In this document: positions 13,001 to 19,690 of the stretch, piece by piece
How positions within the stretch are numbered: position 1 is the first letter of the stretch
Layout of the letters: the number at the start of each line of letters is the position of its first letter
From: Anaerobiospirillum sp. NML120449
Lineage (GTDB): Bacteria; Pseudomonadota; Gammaproteobacteria; Enterobacterales; Succinivibrionaceae
Assembly: GCF_023051105.1 (NCBI RefSeq)
Contig: NZ_JALKIL010000005.1
Location: forward strand, 121,852 to 185,851
Reading direction: 5' to 3'
Length of the DNA: 64,000 bases
Translations under genes and position numbers: made by a program
The notes under the pieces: generated by a model
What the model was told of the DNA's origin: nothing
Seen by the model: the letters and a program-made list of their open reading frames with translations, nothing else
The model's database searches: none

Positions 13001-14671
13001 ATTCAGTTCCTGACCACCCACATTCATGCTGCCTTCATTGAGGGTTACCTTGCCTTTGGTGGTCAGTGTTCCGGCTGCCACATCAAGACGGCCGCCCTTA
13101 TCGATGGAAACAGCTGAGTTGAATGCGGTCTGACCTGCCTGATAGTACCTTGGACCATTGGCATCGTCAGGATGAGCCTGCATTTGGCTGTTAACAATGC
13201 GGATATCGTTCTTGAGGTTAAAGGTCTGCTTCCAGCCGCCATTGGCCTCAAGCTGCAGATTTTTGGTTACAGCCTTGCGGAACTTGTAATCGATATTATT
13301 TGCACCGCTCTCCTTGAGTTTGAGAGTGTCGGCACGCAGATCAAGACTGTTGGCTGTTGACCAGCCGGCTGAAGCACCGGCTCCGGTCTTCAGCGCGCGA
13401 TCAATCTTAAGATTATCAGCAGCAACAGTACCGCCGTCATGGACCTGTATCTGCCCCATGAAGCGCTTGTCATTGAAATCGAAATTATTCAGATGAATAT
13501 CAGAGCCATTGGCATTGGCCATCTCCAGCACGCCATCTTTTCTGATTTCGATAGTGCCGTGATGATTACCGTTTTTGGCATTGACGAATTCGTTAACATG
13601 ACCCCAGGAAGCCTTTAAGCGTCCTTCCTGATCCTCGTCGCCACCGCCAATGGTCAGAAGAGCATTCTGTTCATGATTATTGGAAATTTTGGCATTTGCA
13701 CCCAGCTCGAGAGTGCCATTATGGATTTCGACACGGCCGGTGTCAGCCTGAGCAGGTGCGCCCTTGATCTCAAGGGTGCCTGAATTGAGTTTGAGGTGGG
13801 AATCGCTGCCTGGAATGGTACCAAGGGCCTTGTCAAAGTCAAATACGGCAGTGCTCCTGCCACCTGTCTTGATGGTGGTGTTTTCAAGCACACCGGTGGC
13901 CTTGATGGTACCGTTGTTATAAAAGCCCGGCTGGCCTGAATTTTCGGCAAAGCTGATGGTGCCGCCATTGCCAGTAATCTGTCCCTGGAGAACGGCATGC
14001 TCGGCTTTCTGGCCGTTGAGGAGAATACGGCCGCCAGACTGCAGGTTGATAACCGAGGCCTTTTTGCCATTACCCTCAGTACGGCCCAGAGCAGCAACGG
14101 AGCCGTTGTCACCCATGCCCGCTACATGGATGATGGCCTCACGGGCTGGATCACCGCTGCCCACAGTGATGTTATCGGCGCTTACCTGGGTGTTTCCTGC
14201 CATATGGAAACCAGAGCGCACACGCATCTCGCCTTCCTGAATATCAATCGAGCCGAGATCCATCTTGAATTCGTAATTGCCCTGTGGCTCGCCAACAGCC
14301 ACAACAGCTCCCTTGCCATTGACAGACAGAGAACCGTTGCCATTGATGTCAGCACCTTCAACATTGCTGATAATCTTATGAGGGTCGCCCTTTACTGAGC
14401 TGTTTACAGTCAGATTACCCTGCCAGTTGAGGTCCTTATTGACACGCAGGTCCTTTGAACCGGCTGTGTCATCCAGGGTGTAGTCACCAGCAGTACCGAG
14501 CTGCTCGAGGTTGTCGAGTTTTGTGGCTGCCTCAGCAGATGAGGTATAGACGGATGCCAGCGCAGCCGTGCTGAGAAGTGCGGTCGAAGCCAGACCTTTC
14601 AAATAGGCGTCCTTAAGTACAGCACGGTATTGTGCTGCCAGGAATGTGATAGTGGAGTTTGTTTGCTTCAT
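4088..14671 (-). CDS. Giant autotransporter, 3,527 aa
   Basis: Self-exporting type V secretion protein; the passenger is presumably displayed on or released from the cell surface. Residues 1-48 are an extended signal peptide (cleavage near SSAEA|A). About 50-920 is an N-terminal beta-helix shared with the paralogs. About 925-1675 is an array of short repeats of the type MSGG-(S/T)-hydrophobic-x-GG. About 1700-1947 is the conserved, partly helical module. About 1955-2690 is a second array of roughly 34-36-residue repeats (VK-(D/N)I...A.IGG.I.....L). A Pro/Gly/Thr linker lies at about 2834-2880, then a conserved pre-barrel region containing RDAEAVARM, then a beta-barrel from about 3254 (STWMTPTY) ending in ...ARYDY. 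The terminal aromatic is typical of outer-membrane barrels. No catalytic motif is seen. This is the longest gene in the window. The start is ATG at 14669-14671, after GTTGAGA. Confidence 0.95.
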   Translation of the reverse strand: MKQTNSTITFLAAQYRAVLKDAYLKGLASTALLSTAALASVYTSSAEAATKLDNLEQLGTAGDYTLDDTAGSKDLRVNKDLNWQGNLTVNSSVKGDPHKIISNVEGADINGNGSLSVNGKGAVVAVGEPQGNYEFKMDLGSIDIQEGEMRVRSGFHMAGNTQVSADNITVGSGDPAREAIIHVAGMGDNGSVAALGRTEGNGKKASVINLQSGGRILLNGQKAEHAVLQGQITGNGGTISFAENSGQPGFYNNGTIKATGVLENTTIKTGGRSTAVFDFDKALGTIPGSDSHLKLNSGTLEIKGAPAQADTGRVEIHNGTLELGANAKISNNHEQNALLTIGGGDEDQEGRLKASWGHVNEFVNAKNGNHHGTIEIRKDGVLEMANANGSDIHLNNFDFNDKRFMGQIQVHDGGTVAADNLKIDRALKTGAGASAGWSTANSLDLRADTLKLKESGANNIDYKFRKAVTKNLQLEANGGWKQTFNLKNDIRIVNSQMQAHPDDANGPRYYQAGQTAFNSAVSIDKGGRLDVAAGTLTTKGKVTLNEGSMNVGGQELNDTYNMRERTSGVDAQWKAVGGLHITSKAPTSISIKGTGEQTVGADANGSGGKTIKGQAVLDLTSGKLTIAGNSKPKNKATFDIQDGSLKLSTDNARELLDTQNKRKGNTAIGAAVHLGGNASMVIEGELNALDRGKSTGISTEIFKQVSGADQLNTDEVGISGTGNTVQAVNMHLKGAELNPGEGNSFIAREGMTIDAQKQSNGEFALTSGRMVVGNRLSSDGGVSQINVGKDASTAELELGYAKRETDRFGDLTAAGAAGTLTDKSADTGNVQIDIKLDGINPDKLAALKVKYGKWSAKDIDASQNGLIEVGSALGTGETAAPVYGNGVPALEAATVTLADGSQIIVHDQSSVDFDKLDMKGGKVKASGDMHFDDLAMANGTIDTSSDITAGTVNMTGGTINAGKNLTARGPGASNLNGGLINVSGDAVFEDELNAGGTHLTGRKNVTVLKNMNLSSGSVTAAGTFLGQGDVNQTGGVLSAGTIDVSGDYTMDNGAIGGAGDMTVSGDMTVTSGGVTVNKNLTANNFDFRGGEINVKGNSVALDDYKVSGKALVRVSGDGVALGDYIMEGGAAKYGGSLIVGKNLDARAGVLTAGKDIKVSGDSSIGKVTVTASGDFITGDHVSLNNGTVNAGKNFQYGTMQITAGKVNAGGNVIGGNITMSGGTIAGSGDFTVGAVTMSGGTVTAGGKYQGDDITMSGGSLTTGSDMTVDNVIITSGTVTAGGTYSGGDLTMSGGELSSSGDMTVDNVNMTEGTVTAGGRFSGGNLTMSGGSLNGKSDITVNNVDINKGTVTAGGVFNGNNVNVSGGSITTSGAFTASGELHVEDSGTVSAGGNLAAQEIYVNKGEITSNGNLSSDGYIEVYDSKLGAGGNLHAAQNMIVSGTSEVQVSGNGLVEGKFNMKGGTASFDRGLAVGQELVIDNGDLTSKGTVSAGSLDLNGGSLSAGDFSSIGNTTLAGGNFNVSGSANVGGNLKATGGTANIGNRLDIQGNAQLDGGKITAGGALTAGTMHINGADVSAGNGLITGNLEVSKGSLTVSGAATVGPLEINGGSMSVNGQLAAGDVGITAGELNTSGSMTADRLNMAGGTINIGNLKGPDGSIIKNGDLTVKDFAMSDGVLNIIESKMTAGKAPLGTAAGDKLDYGFTTTGGDINISGATAKLELGIEALRDLVFKHDISGNNGNEHPEGSNGGPIDPKDKYTNNITLSDGATIKFNFDNKTFLTKEDIKKLKEEFLKNPDGVPDGNIDIGDALLDGLEDVFLPNGDVDWQKLKVFISSMGLDGVKIDKLDEARLVNIKDGEKVVAHVGSMRVDGNDVLLGNGSLNNAAKNNGNFVVDTTNNDALIDVTLDSGASFAFNNGGNLKDIILKAGKESDKTNVVIGGNSSTVTNINKIQGQGDYTNVFIDALTSIAEGIDNVDRVSVTGETTIGKNLTNIDKLEAANKLNVAGNLENVKDIAISSGDVTIGGSITGTDNISSVSGSLSVQSGLDKVKQIIAHSSDINLKGGIANTDKLQLVEGSNLTTSGSGLQSIKEITLAASKAVIDGAVTSGDSLTMVKGSELSASGSLDQIKDITLSASKATIGGGINGTTSLALVSKSELNTSGALNDVQKVTVHDSKASIGGGISGTDTIALTGGSDLKTQGGIDRVKEVLMAGSTANIGGAINGAETVIVTGKSELNTTNGGLEQVKNITLMDSKATIGGGINNSDSLTLASGSELTTADAINEVKKIIASASALNAGKGIKGSESLTAVSGSTITTTGGGLSSIKDIGISDSTANIGGDISTSDKMVALNSTVNVSGNIDKVKDLGLGGTTATVGGSITNADKLTAIDNSSLTTTGGIDNVKNIAFNKSTGNIGGVISGSENLQLLNSELTAGGGINEVKKVLMQGSTVNAGGDIANADIMQLTSGSKLASTGGVNQVKQIVVMNSSTDIAGKIDGSETIEIGSGSTVGAGGIANSDTLVAQDSTIKVSGDIDNVRKLMTSNTKTEVGGSVFNFDKVLADSGALNVSGSIASGSELNMTSGTTLTAQNIDGVKNVYLGGTADIAQNIQNGEVLSVNGGGTVTAGNNVTGMNKVQVTAGTLKVGKDLEKSTQLDVVRGSTLEVGGNINDIEFVRANGKIVVAGTFKAQNLTGTVPGATPGTPENPGSTGASIEAQELDITGNVDTLLTEYSGDMKVKGKARFGNQAILSGNNEFGSVEFTRGVHLAKGNTTAGQLDLAQGVEVRAGSDGKGGTAHLLAGYANLNGGTIVADPEYGEKATIVAMNNMGTDPSLPHAPEGGTGPGTGTGPDAGNGTGPDAGTTPGAGGTPGTSPETGAPAKLAAAAAVTRAGELNGTVVALKNAVIAMGTSAKDVDGAVNEIQTALAPYFKNGSLQDPASSPDAIGSVAYVGRPVTLASGSKIVVDATRGYDEYHAADAQYKGLIAANDIYVDNNSALVLHNDAVQGTDSAAITFKKPDASMYAKKGSKLLIAGTTINPNAPIKVFRDTNGKIELITEDGKPMDAESVNGLFEAPEGFGPGQVDDLFLTVNQTVADKSFNDVSQPVRDSLAQYGGFDNNPNRPPLHGDVASGVTYNPDNQQFTDGSGNVLTATNFVPVKNPDSSYSVYHKANNPLLNYIVTATNSGRDAEAVARMSSLGGTARSALTASEVTTDAIAARSGMTTASVDDRYTSKPVQAVPWMNDKRNEKQAYSKGSTWMTPTYRKVDSDGLTADNKSYGNDIKLAGMTAGLDVRVHPNVEVGAAISAGTVDGDSKGLVSGVKNEGKYIGAAAYGRYTRGPISVLADMAYTQTSNDLSTQTAVGEAKASVSSKVITAGVTARQKMQAGPVEVTPHAGIRLTHVSTSDHDVSINGSTIARSTGDTANMVSIPVGVTVSRNIKHGTWNIKPSLDLTMTANVGDKSSKNDVKWQGVNNMTTSLDSQIVDDYTAGIKAGVTVRNGRFAAGAGVAYRTSDSTKDLAVEANARYDY
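6900..8700 (-). repeat. Coding repeat array 2 in the 3,527-aa autotransporter
   Basis: On the protein level, roughly 34-36-residue units are repeated many times, each containing a V-K-(D/N/K)-(I/V) start, an A-x-I-G-G-x-I centre and a T/S-G-S-x-L end. DNA copies are diverged but clearly related, for example the recurring CACCGCCAATG / TGGAGCC segments. Units of this kind are expected to form beta-helix coils. The smaller version in the 28143 gene has only a few such units, so copy number differs between paralogs. Confidence 0.75.
9650..11900 (-). repeat. Coding repeat array 1 in the 3,527-aa autotransporter
   Basis: Tandem units of about 17-22 residues built around (N/T)MSGG(T/S)(L/I/V)..(S/A)GD(M/F)TV and GTVTAGG..(S/Q)GG(D/N)L. 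The most uniform copies, about 35-40 residues per double unit, lie around 10,600-11,050. The pattern is that of beta-helix rungs. The paralogs carry the same rung type in far smaller numbers, pointing to expansion of this array in this gene. Confidence 0.75.
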
Positions 14672-14783
14672 GGTTATTTCTCAACACGACTTCCTGCCTG
14701 CAGGAGGGCAGACCATCAGGCCTCAGGCCGGGCAAGGTGCCTTGAGGGCTGGAGACAGCCTGAAGCTGTCAGGTCCGTCATCT

Positions 14784-14804
14784 GCAGATGGCGGGTACAG
14801 GGGT
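14784..14804 (-). promoter_or_regulatory. Conserved leader element upstream of the 3,527-aa autotransporter
   Basis: Minus-strand ACCCCTGTACCCGCCATCTG, about 130 nt before the start. It matches the element at 2931-2951 in front of the left-edge paralog. The stretch immediately upstream reads TAGATATTG, a possible -10-like region with a weak TTGTCC 16 nt further up; that promoter call is tentative. Confidence 0.4.
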
Positions 14805-14836
14805 CAATATCTAATCTGATTTGACAGGGACAAGCT

Positions 14837-15009
14837 GCCGTGACAGTAGGGAGTAAAGCGTTTACTCCTGTAGTCGGTAAATCGCGCTCATGGGCTGTCC
14901 CCATGACTGTCAGCGGCATGCCACCGTGATACTGGGGAGTAAAGGTTTACTCCTGTAGTCGGTAAATCGCGCTCATGGGGCTGTCCCCATGACTGTCAGC
15001 GGCATGCCG
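14837..15009. repeat. 86-bp tandem duplication with two hairpins per copy
   Basis: Two head-to-tail copies, period 86 bp and nearly identical, lie 170-340 bp before the giant gene. Each copy contains a GGAGTAAA/TTTACTCC inverted repeat and a CATGGGG/CCCCATG inverted repeat (one base shorter in the copy nearer the gene), joined by GTCGGTAAATCGCGCT. No open frame explains it. It may be a duplicated regulatory or leader RNA element. Confidence 0.7.
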
Positions 15010-16196
15010 CCGCTGCACAGGCCGTTAAGGCATCGATATTTACCTGGATATTCAGGACTATATGGCAGGTATTCCTGAATATCTCCCTGGCAGGACTGCA
15101 CATACTTGCGCAAAGAGCTGAACGTGACTGAGCATGACAGGCAAGTCCGGGCCTGCTGCTAAGCTGCAGGACACCTGAAGATGACCTCCAGCTTCATGGC
15201 TACAGTTGCAGCTGCAGCTGGGACTGCAGTGCCGCACAGAAGCATGAGCCCCATTTGGTATGCAGTCCTGATTTGCCGCCGGGCAGGCTGACAAATCTCT
15301 CCTTGAAAATCAGAATTGTTTAATTTGCGGTCTGAACCAGCTCAGGCTGCATCAGACTGCACTGTATTCTGTCCGGTTAAGGCGCTGCTGTATGGCCGAC
15401 ACATAGTGCTGCTGTATGACCGGCATGTCAGCGCTGCTGTATGGCCGGCATGTCAGGCGGACAGGCCTTTGAGCAGATGCTGTCATCACGTATGACGGCG
15501 GGCAACAGAACACAGTTCTGGTAATAATCTATTATCGGTCGTATAAGGACAAACTTTGGACATTTCTCATTGAAATGTGAGCCAGAACGGCCTGCGGACG
15601 CCATTTGCTTCATCATCCGTCAATAACATGGCACCTTAGATTTATGGATTTAAAAACAACTCCATAAATTTAAATGCATCATGCATTTTGCACTGCGGAT
15701 ATGACGCATATGTCCGAACTGTTCCGCGCTGCGCTGTCCTGATTTCAGCATATGCTGATAGACGCACCATTAGTGACCAGAATTTCTTACACATCACAAA
15801 GACCTCAAAAGAAATCGACCGGCACGTTTAACTGTCATCATGCCTGGTTCGGCTCATCTATGAGGCATCTGCAATGGCCTATTTATCACTTATGGCAACA
15901 ATCGCTAACAGAAAATTAGCACCTTGAAAAAGGCACCATTCTATTACATGCAAAACATGAGCCCCAATGAAAAAGCCCGTAATTTCGCCCCTTAACAAAC
16001 ACTATATCAGTATCTATCTGTGCCTCCAGAAGCACAAAAACCCCACCCTCAAGCCAGCAACTACCCAAACAAATCCACCCTCTCAAATACAGTCTGTCCT
16101 GTCATACCTTACTCCCGCAGAGAGCACTATGGACGGTAGAGCTACTACCCTCCCTAAGAACAGCCCAGCATGAACGCAACTGCAGCACATGCAGAG

Positions 16197-16304
16197 AACG
16201 CGGCTCACCATGCTCTGCCTGCCTGTGCCGATAATCCGGCTCACCATGCTCTGCCAGCCCGTGCAGGGAACGAGGCTAACCATGCGCTGCCTGCATGCGC
16301 AGCC
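16197..16304 (+). repeat. Three tandem 36-bp repeats
   Basis: Three copies with starts at 16197, 16233 and 16269, each containing (C/A)GGCT(C/A)ACCATG. The period is a multiple of three. The plus-strand frame 16170-16364 would read three 12-residue units of the form N-x-A-(H/N)-H-A-L-P-A-x-A. That frame has no visible ribosome-binding site, so I annotate only the repeat. Confidence 0.6.
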
Positions 16305-16687
16305 GGTGTGGGGCCCCGTGTCGAACTCACAGGCACACTCCGGGCTATAGAGCCATCGCTGTAAAGTTCCCATCCAAAGGATAAGACAGGTGGCGGCCAA
16401 CGGTAATTTCCCCTCTCAAAGGCAACTCAGGGTTCAGCACCTGCACTGCTGCTCTCATGCACGCTCTTACCCCAGACCTTGCTTCAATGCCTCAATTACA
16501 CCATTGATTCTGGCATGCAAGCTAACAGTTGCTCCCATGTAAAAAGGTCTATACGACATACCTGGCAGCGCAGACGGCTGCTGCCGTTATGCTCTGAGTG
16601 CTGCACTGTACGCTTGCCAGTACGTGCATAAACGCTCCCAATCCCCCTGCATCAGTCAAATCGACTTTAATTGATATGTATAGAGCT

Positions 16688-16710
16688 AAAAAAGGCGGGG
16701 AGCCCCCGCC
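16688..16710 (-). terminator. Intrinsic terminator of flagellin gene 1
   Basis: Perfect 7-bp G/C stem (GGCGGGG / CCCCGCC) with a 3-nt loop, followed on the minus strand by TTTTTT. It lies 34 nt after the stop codon of the 16744-17688 flagellin. Confidence 0.92.
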
Positions 16711-16743
16711 GTGAATGATAAAGATAGAGATATATCTTCTTTG

Positions 16744-17688
16744 TCACCTGCCTAACAGGCTAAGAGCGATAGTTGGACGCTGATTAGCCTGAGCAAGTAC
16801 GCTTTGAGAAGCCTGCTGAATAATATTGTTCTGGGTAAGGGCTGCGGTCTCAGAGGCGAAGTCTGTGTCTCTTATGCGGCTGCGGGCATCAGACTGATTC
16901 TCGGAGATATTGGCCTGATTACGGATAGTACTTTCCATTCTGTTTTGTAAAGCACCAAGGCCTGCACGCTTGGAATCAACAGCCTGAATCAGCGCATCAA
17001 TATTCTCGAGAGTCTTGGTTGCCACCTCGGCAGTACAAACACCAAAACGAACAACCTGAGTTGCACCAGCACCTGACTTTACCAGTCCCTTATCACCTGT
17101 AGCATTTATGTTAGCATCCTGGATTCCGGCCAGTTTACCAATGCCACTTAAGGTGAACTCGTTGCCCCAGTCAAGCTGCAGGGTATTGCCCGCATTGGCG
17201 CCTACCTGGAAGGTAAGCTTGCCATCAGCTGGAATGAGGCTGTTTTTATTGTTCTGAGCATCGTACTTGCCATTGAGAACCAGCTGACCAGCAAAGGTGG
17301 TCTGCTTGGCAATACGGGTGATTTCAGCTGACAGCTGGGTTACTTCTTCCTGGAGGGCCTTACGGTCAGCAGCAGAGTTGGTGCCGTTGGCTGACTGGAC
17401 GGCCAGCACGCGGATGCGCTGGAGCATGTTGGTGGTCTCGTCCAGAGCACCTTCAATGGTCTGGGCAAGGGCAATACCGTCATTGGTGTTGCGGTTACCC
17501 TGGTTGAGGCCATTGATCTGGGAGGTCAGGCGATCGGAAATCTGGAGGCCGGCTGCGTCGTCCTTGGCTGAATTGATTCTCAGACCTGATGAGAGACGCT
17601 GATAGCTGGTATTCAGGTTCAGAGTGGCATTGCTGAGTTTGCGCTGGGCATTGATGGAACTGACGTTCGTATTAACATATAAAGCCAT
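16744..17688 (-). CDS. fliC: Flagellin 1 (filament subunit), 314 aa
   Basis: Structural subunit of the flagellar filament, exported by the flagellar type III apparatus. The N-terminal D0/D1 domain (about 1-140, MALYVNTNVSSINAQRKLSN) and C-terminal D1/D0 domain (about 228-314, ending in LSLLGR) are typical. The RLSSGLRINSAKDDAAGL and SKRAGLGALQNR motifs are present. The segment LQRIRVLAVQSANGTNS matches the conserved D1 surface that TLR5 recognises in other flagellins. The variable centre is only about 85 residues, making this a compact flagellin. Cys218 in the centre is unusual for flagellins. The ends are almost identical to those of the neighbouring flagellin while the centres differ. The start ATG is preceded by AGAGAG. 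No convincing sigma-28 promoter was found. Confidence 0.96.
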   Translation of the reverse strand: MALYVNTNVSSINAQRKLSNATLNLNTSYQRLSSGLRINSAKDDAAGLQISDRLTSQINGLNQGNRNTNDGIALAQTIEGALDETTNMLQRIRVLAVQSANGTNSAADRKALQEEVTQLSAEITRIAKQTTFAGQLVLNGKYDAQNNKNSLIPADGKLTFQVGANAGNTLQLDWGNEFTLSGIGKLAGIQDANINATGDKGLVKSGAGATQVVRFGVCTAEVATKTLENIDALIQAVDSKRAGLGALQNRMESTIRNQANISENQSDARSRIRDTDFASETAALTQNNIIQQASQSVLAQANQRPTIALSLLGR

Positions 17689-17900
17689 AATATACTCTCT
17701 AAATCATTTTACAGAATAAGGACAAGGGGTCTTATTCTTTCATTTCTCTTTCTTTCTTTCTTAATTTTCAGCGTTCAAAGCAGCTCCGCCATCCCAAAAG
17801 GATGACTTGCCCATAAAAGCAACAAGCCCCGGGCATAAAATGCCTGGAGCGTTGCAGTCTGATATCAAAATCAGAGAATCAGGGAATAAGCTTTAAAAGG

Positions 17901-17925
17901 CTAAAACAACAGGGATAGCCCTGTT
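17901..17925 (-). terminator. Intrinsic terminator of flagellin gene 2
   Basis: 7-bp stem AACAGGG / CCCTGTT with a 4-nt loop, followed on the minus strand by GTTTTAGCCTTTT. It starts 12 nt after the stop codon of the 17937-18860 flagellin and so separates the two flagellin genes. Confidence 0.75.
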
Positions 17926-17936
17926 ATAAATGTTCA

Positions 17937-18860
17937 TTAGCCTCCGAGCAGGCTCAGAGCGATAGTTGGTCGCTGATTGGCCTGGGCCAGCACAGTCTGA
18001 GAAGCCTGCTGGATAATATTGTTCTGAGTCAGAGCAGCGGTCTCAGAGGCGAAGTCTGTGTCTCTTATGCGGCTGCGGGCATCAGACTGATTCTCAGAGA
18101 TATTAGCCTGGTTACGGATAGTGCTTTCCATTCTGTTTTGTAAAGCACCAAGACCGGCACGCTTGGAGTCTACTGCCTGGATAAGCTTGTCGATGTTCTC
18201 AAGTACATGAGTGGCACGTGAAGCTGTAGAGATGGTAAAGACAATGGTGTTCTTGCCTTGATCGTTCTTTACTGTTGTAAATCCGGTTGTTTTGTTTTGA
18301 TTGGCTTTTTGAATGCCGGCCTGGTCGGCGATGCCGCTTAAGTTAAAGGCATCGTTCCAGTTAAGGTCCAGGGTGTTGCCTGCGTTGGCGCCTACCTGGA
18401 ATGTGAGCTTGCCGTTGGCTGGAATGAGGCCCTGGCCGGCGCCATCAAGAATGGTCTGACCAGCAAAGGTGGTCTGTCGGGCAATACGGGTAATTTCCTG
18501 GGACAGCTGGGTTACCTCTTCCTGCAGAGCCTTACGGTCTGCAGCAGAGTTGGTGCCGTTGGCAGACTGTACAGCCAGCACACGGATACGCTGCAGCATG
18601 TTGGTGGTCTCGTCCAGAGCACCTTCAATGGTCTGGGCAAGGGCGATACCGTCATTGGTGTTACGGTTACCCTGGTTGAGGCCATTGATCTGTGAAGTCA
18701 GACGGTCGGAAATCTGGAGGCCGGCTGCGTCGTCCTTGGCAGAGTTGATTCTCAGGCCTGAAGAGAGGCGCTGATAGCTGGTATTAAGGCTTAAAGTGGC
18801 ATTACTGAGCTTGCGCTGGGCATTGATGCTGCTGACATTCGTATTAACGTACAGGGCCAT
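17937..18860 (-). CDS. fliC: Flagellin 2 (filament subunit), 307 aa
   Basis: Second flagellin, same architecture as flagellin 1 and almost identical over the first ~140 and last ~85 residues. The central stretch (about 140-222) differs, for example NKTTGFTTVKNDQGKN in place of the Cys-containing segment. It ends in LSLLGG. I chose the ATG at 18860 because GGAG lies 7 nt upstream; an in-frame TTG four codons earlier overlaps that ribosome-binding site. The two genes are in tandem with a terminator between them, so they are probably transcribed separately and may form mixed or alternative filaments. Near-identical ends around a divergent centre suggest gene conversion or selection on the exposed part. 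Confidence 0.96.
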   Translation of the reverse strand: MALYVNTNVSSINAQRKLSNATLSLNTSYQRLSSGLRINSAKDDAAGLQISDRLTSQINGLNQGNRNTNDGIALAQTIEGALDETTNMLQRIRVLAVQSANGTNSAADRKALQEEVTQLSQEITRIARQTTFAGQTILDGAGQGLIPANGKLTFQVGANAGNTLDLNWNDAFNLSGIADQAGIQKANQNKTTGFTTVKNDQGKNTIVFTISTASRATHVLENIDKLIQAVDSKRAGLGALQNRMESTIRNQANISENQSDARSRIRDTDFASETAALTQNNIIQQASQTVLAQANQRPTIALSLLGG

Positions 18861-19554
18861 ACTTATCTCCAAAATGGGATTTAAATCGGCCCTATGGGCC
18901 TGAAAATCTGGAAGTCATGCCCATGGGCCAATAAGCGCAAGGCATGGTTAAGTATAAGATTTATCAAATAAATGCAATTTATTTGCCAACATGCTCAAAT
19001 ATGTAGCTATAAACATCACCTTAGCGCCATGATTTCCCTTATTTACAGGCTTTACATCTTTCGAGCACTTACTTGAATCTTTAAGCCCATTCAATAATAT
19101 CGATATCAATAAATGCAATTACTTACAATTACATACACTATGTATGTGATCCCTGTATGGTAATTACATTAAGACTGTCAGTTAGTCAGTTTGTTTGTCT
19201 TCCTTGCCACATTTTGCATAGCCCCTCATATGCCACTGAAGCGTGCCCAATAAATTTACGCTGATGCCCGGTATGACTCCTGCCGATCAGAGCACGCATT
19301 GAGTTGTGTTGTGTTGAATTGAATTGAATTGCACTTCATTGCTTGTCCAATAGAGCTCTTTACGGGCATGGAGTATAGCCACGGATATGGTGCCACGTTT
19401 GAAATTTGCGAACTCTATGGGCGCAGCAAGGCCTCAGAAGCAGCTGTGCGGCTCCCGATAACCTTGATGATTAAATTTGAATTTCAGCCTTGTGACCAGT
19501 GGCAGCCGAAGAATGCGCGGCATCCCATCTACAGGGCGGTCCTGGCGGCACCGT

Positions 19555-19590
19555 GGACCATGGAGTATGGACCATGGAGTATGGACCATG
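19555..19590. repeat. 14-bp tandem repeat
   Basis: GGACCATGGAGTAT in two full copies plus eight bases, running into a series of CATG tetramers mostly spaced 7 bp apart up to about 19628. Confidence 0.6.
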
Positions 19591-19669
19591 TCTCATGCCT
19601 CATGCTTCATGTGTCATGCCGCCTCATGCCCGATTACAGCATGACGTGGTGTAATGCTGTAATGGGGCG

Positions 19670-19690
19670 GCCAGGGAGCCTGGCTTTTTT
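19670..19690 (+). terminator. Plus-strand intrinsic terminator with no assigned gene
   Basis: GCCAGG-GAG-CCTGGC followed by TTTTTT, reading on the plus strand. The annotated genes on both sides run on the minus strand. It would stop a transcript entering the 3' end of the 19762-28143 gene antisense. The structure is clear; what it terminates is unknown. Confidence 0.6.

Larger units (their letters stand above)
14672..16680. other. Long intergenic region upstream of the 3,527-aa autotransporter
   Basis: About 2 kb without a convincing gene. In order from the start codon outward it holds the leader with a conserved 21-nt element, a diverged 86-bp tandem duplication with hairpins (14837-15009), a GC-mixed stretch, an AT-rich block with several palindromes (15640-15760), a further AT-rich stretch (15780-16010), a C/A-rich stretch and three copies of a 36-bp repeat (16197-16304). 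The promoter of the giant gene must lie here, but I cannot place it with confidence. Confidence 0.6.

Noticed and set aside
16197..16304. CRISPR-like repeats (also 28436-28511 and 58318-58482)
   Set aside because: Repeats are directly abutting or imperfect, without unique spacers of constant length and without cas genes.
17689..19200. Sigma-28 promoters before the flagellin genes
   Set aside because: Only partial matches such as TAAAGCTT...CTGATTT were found, and that one overlaps the terminator of the other flagellin; not strong enough to annotate.
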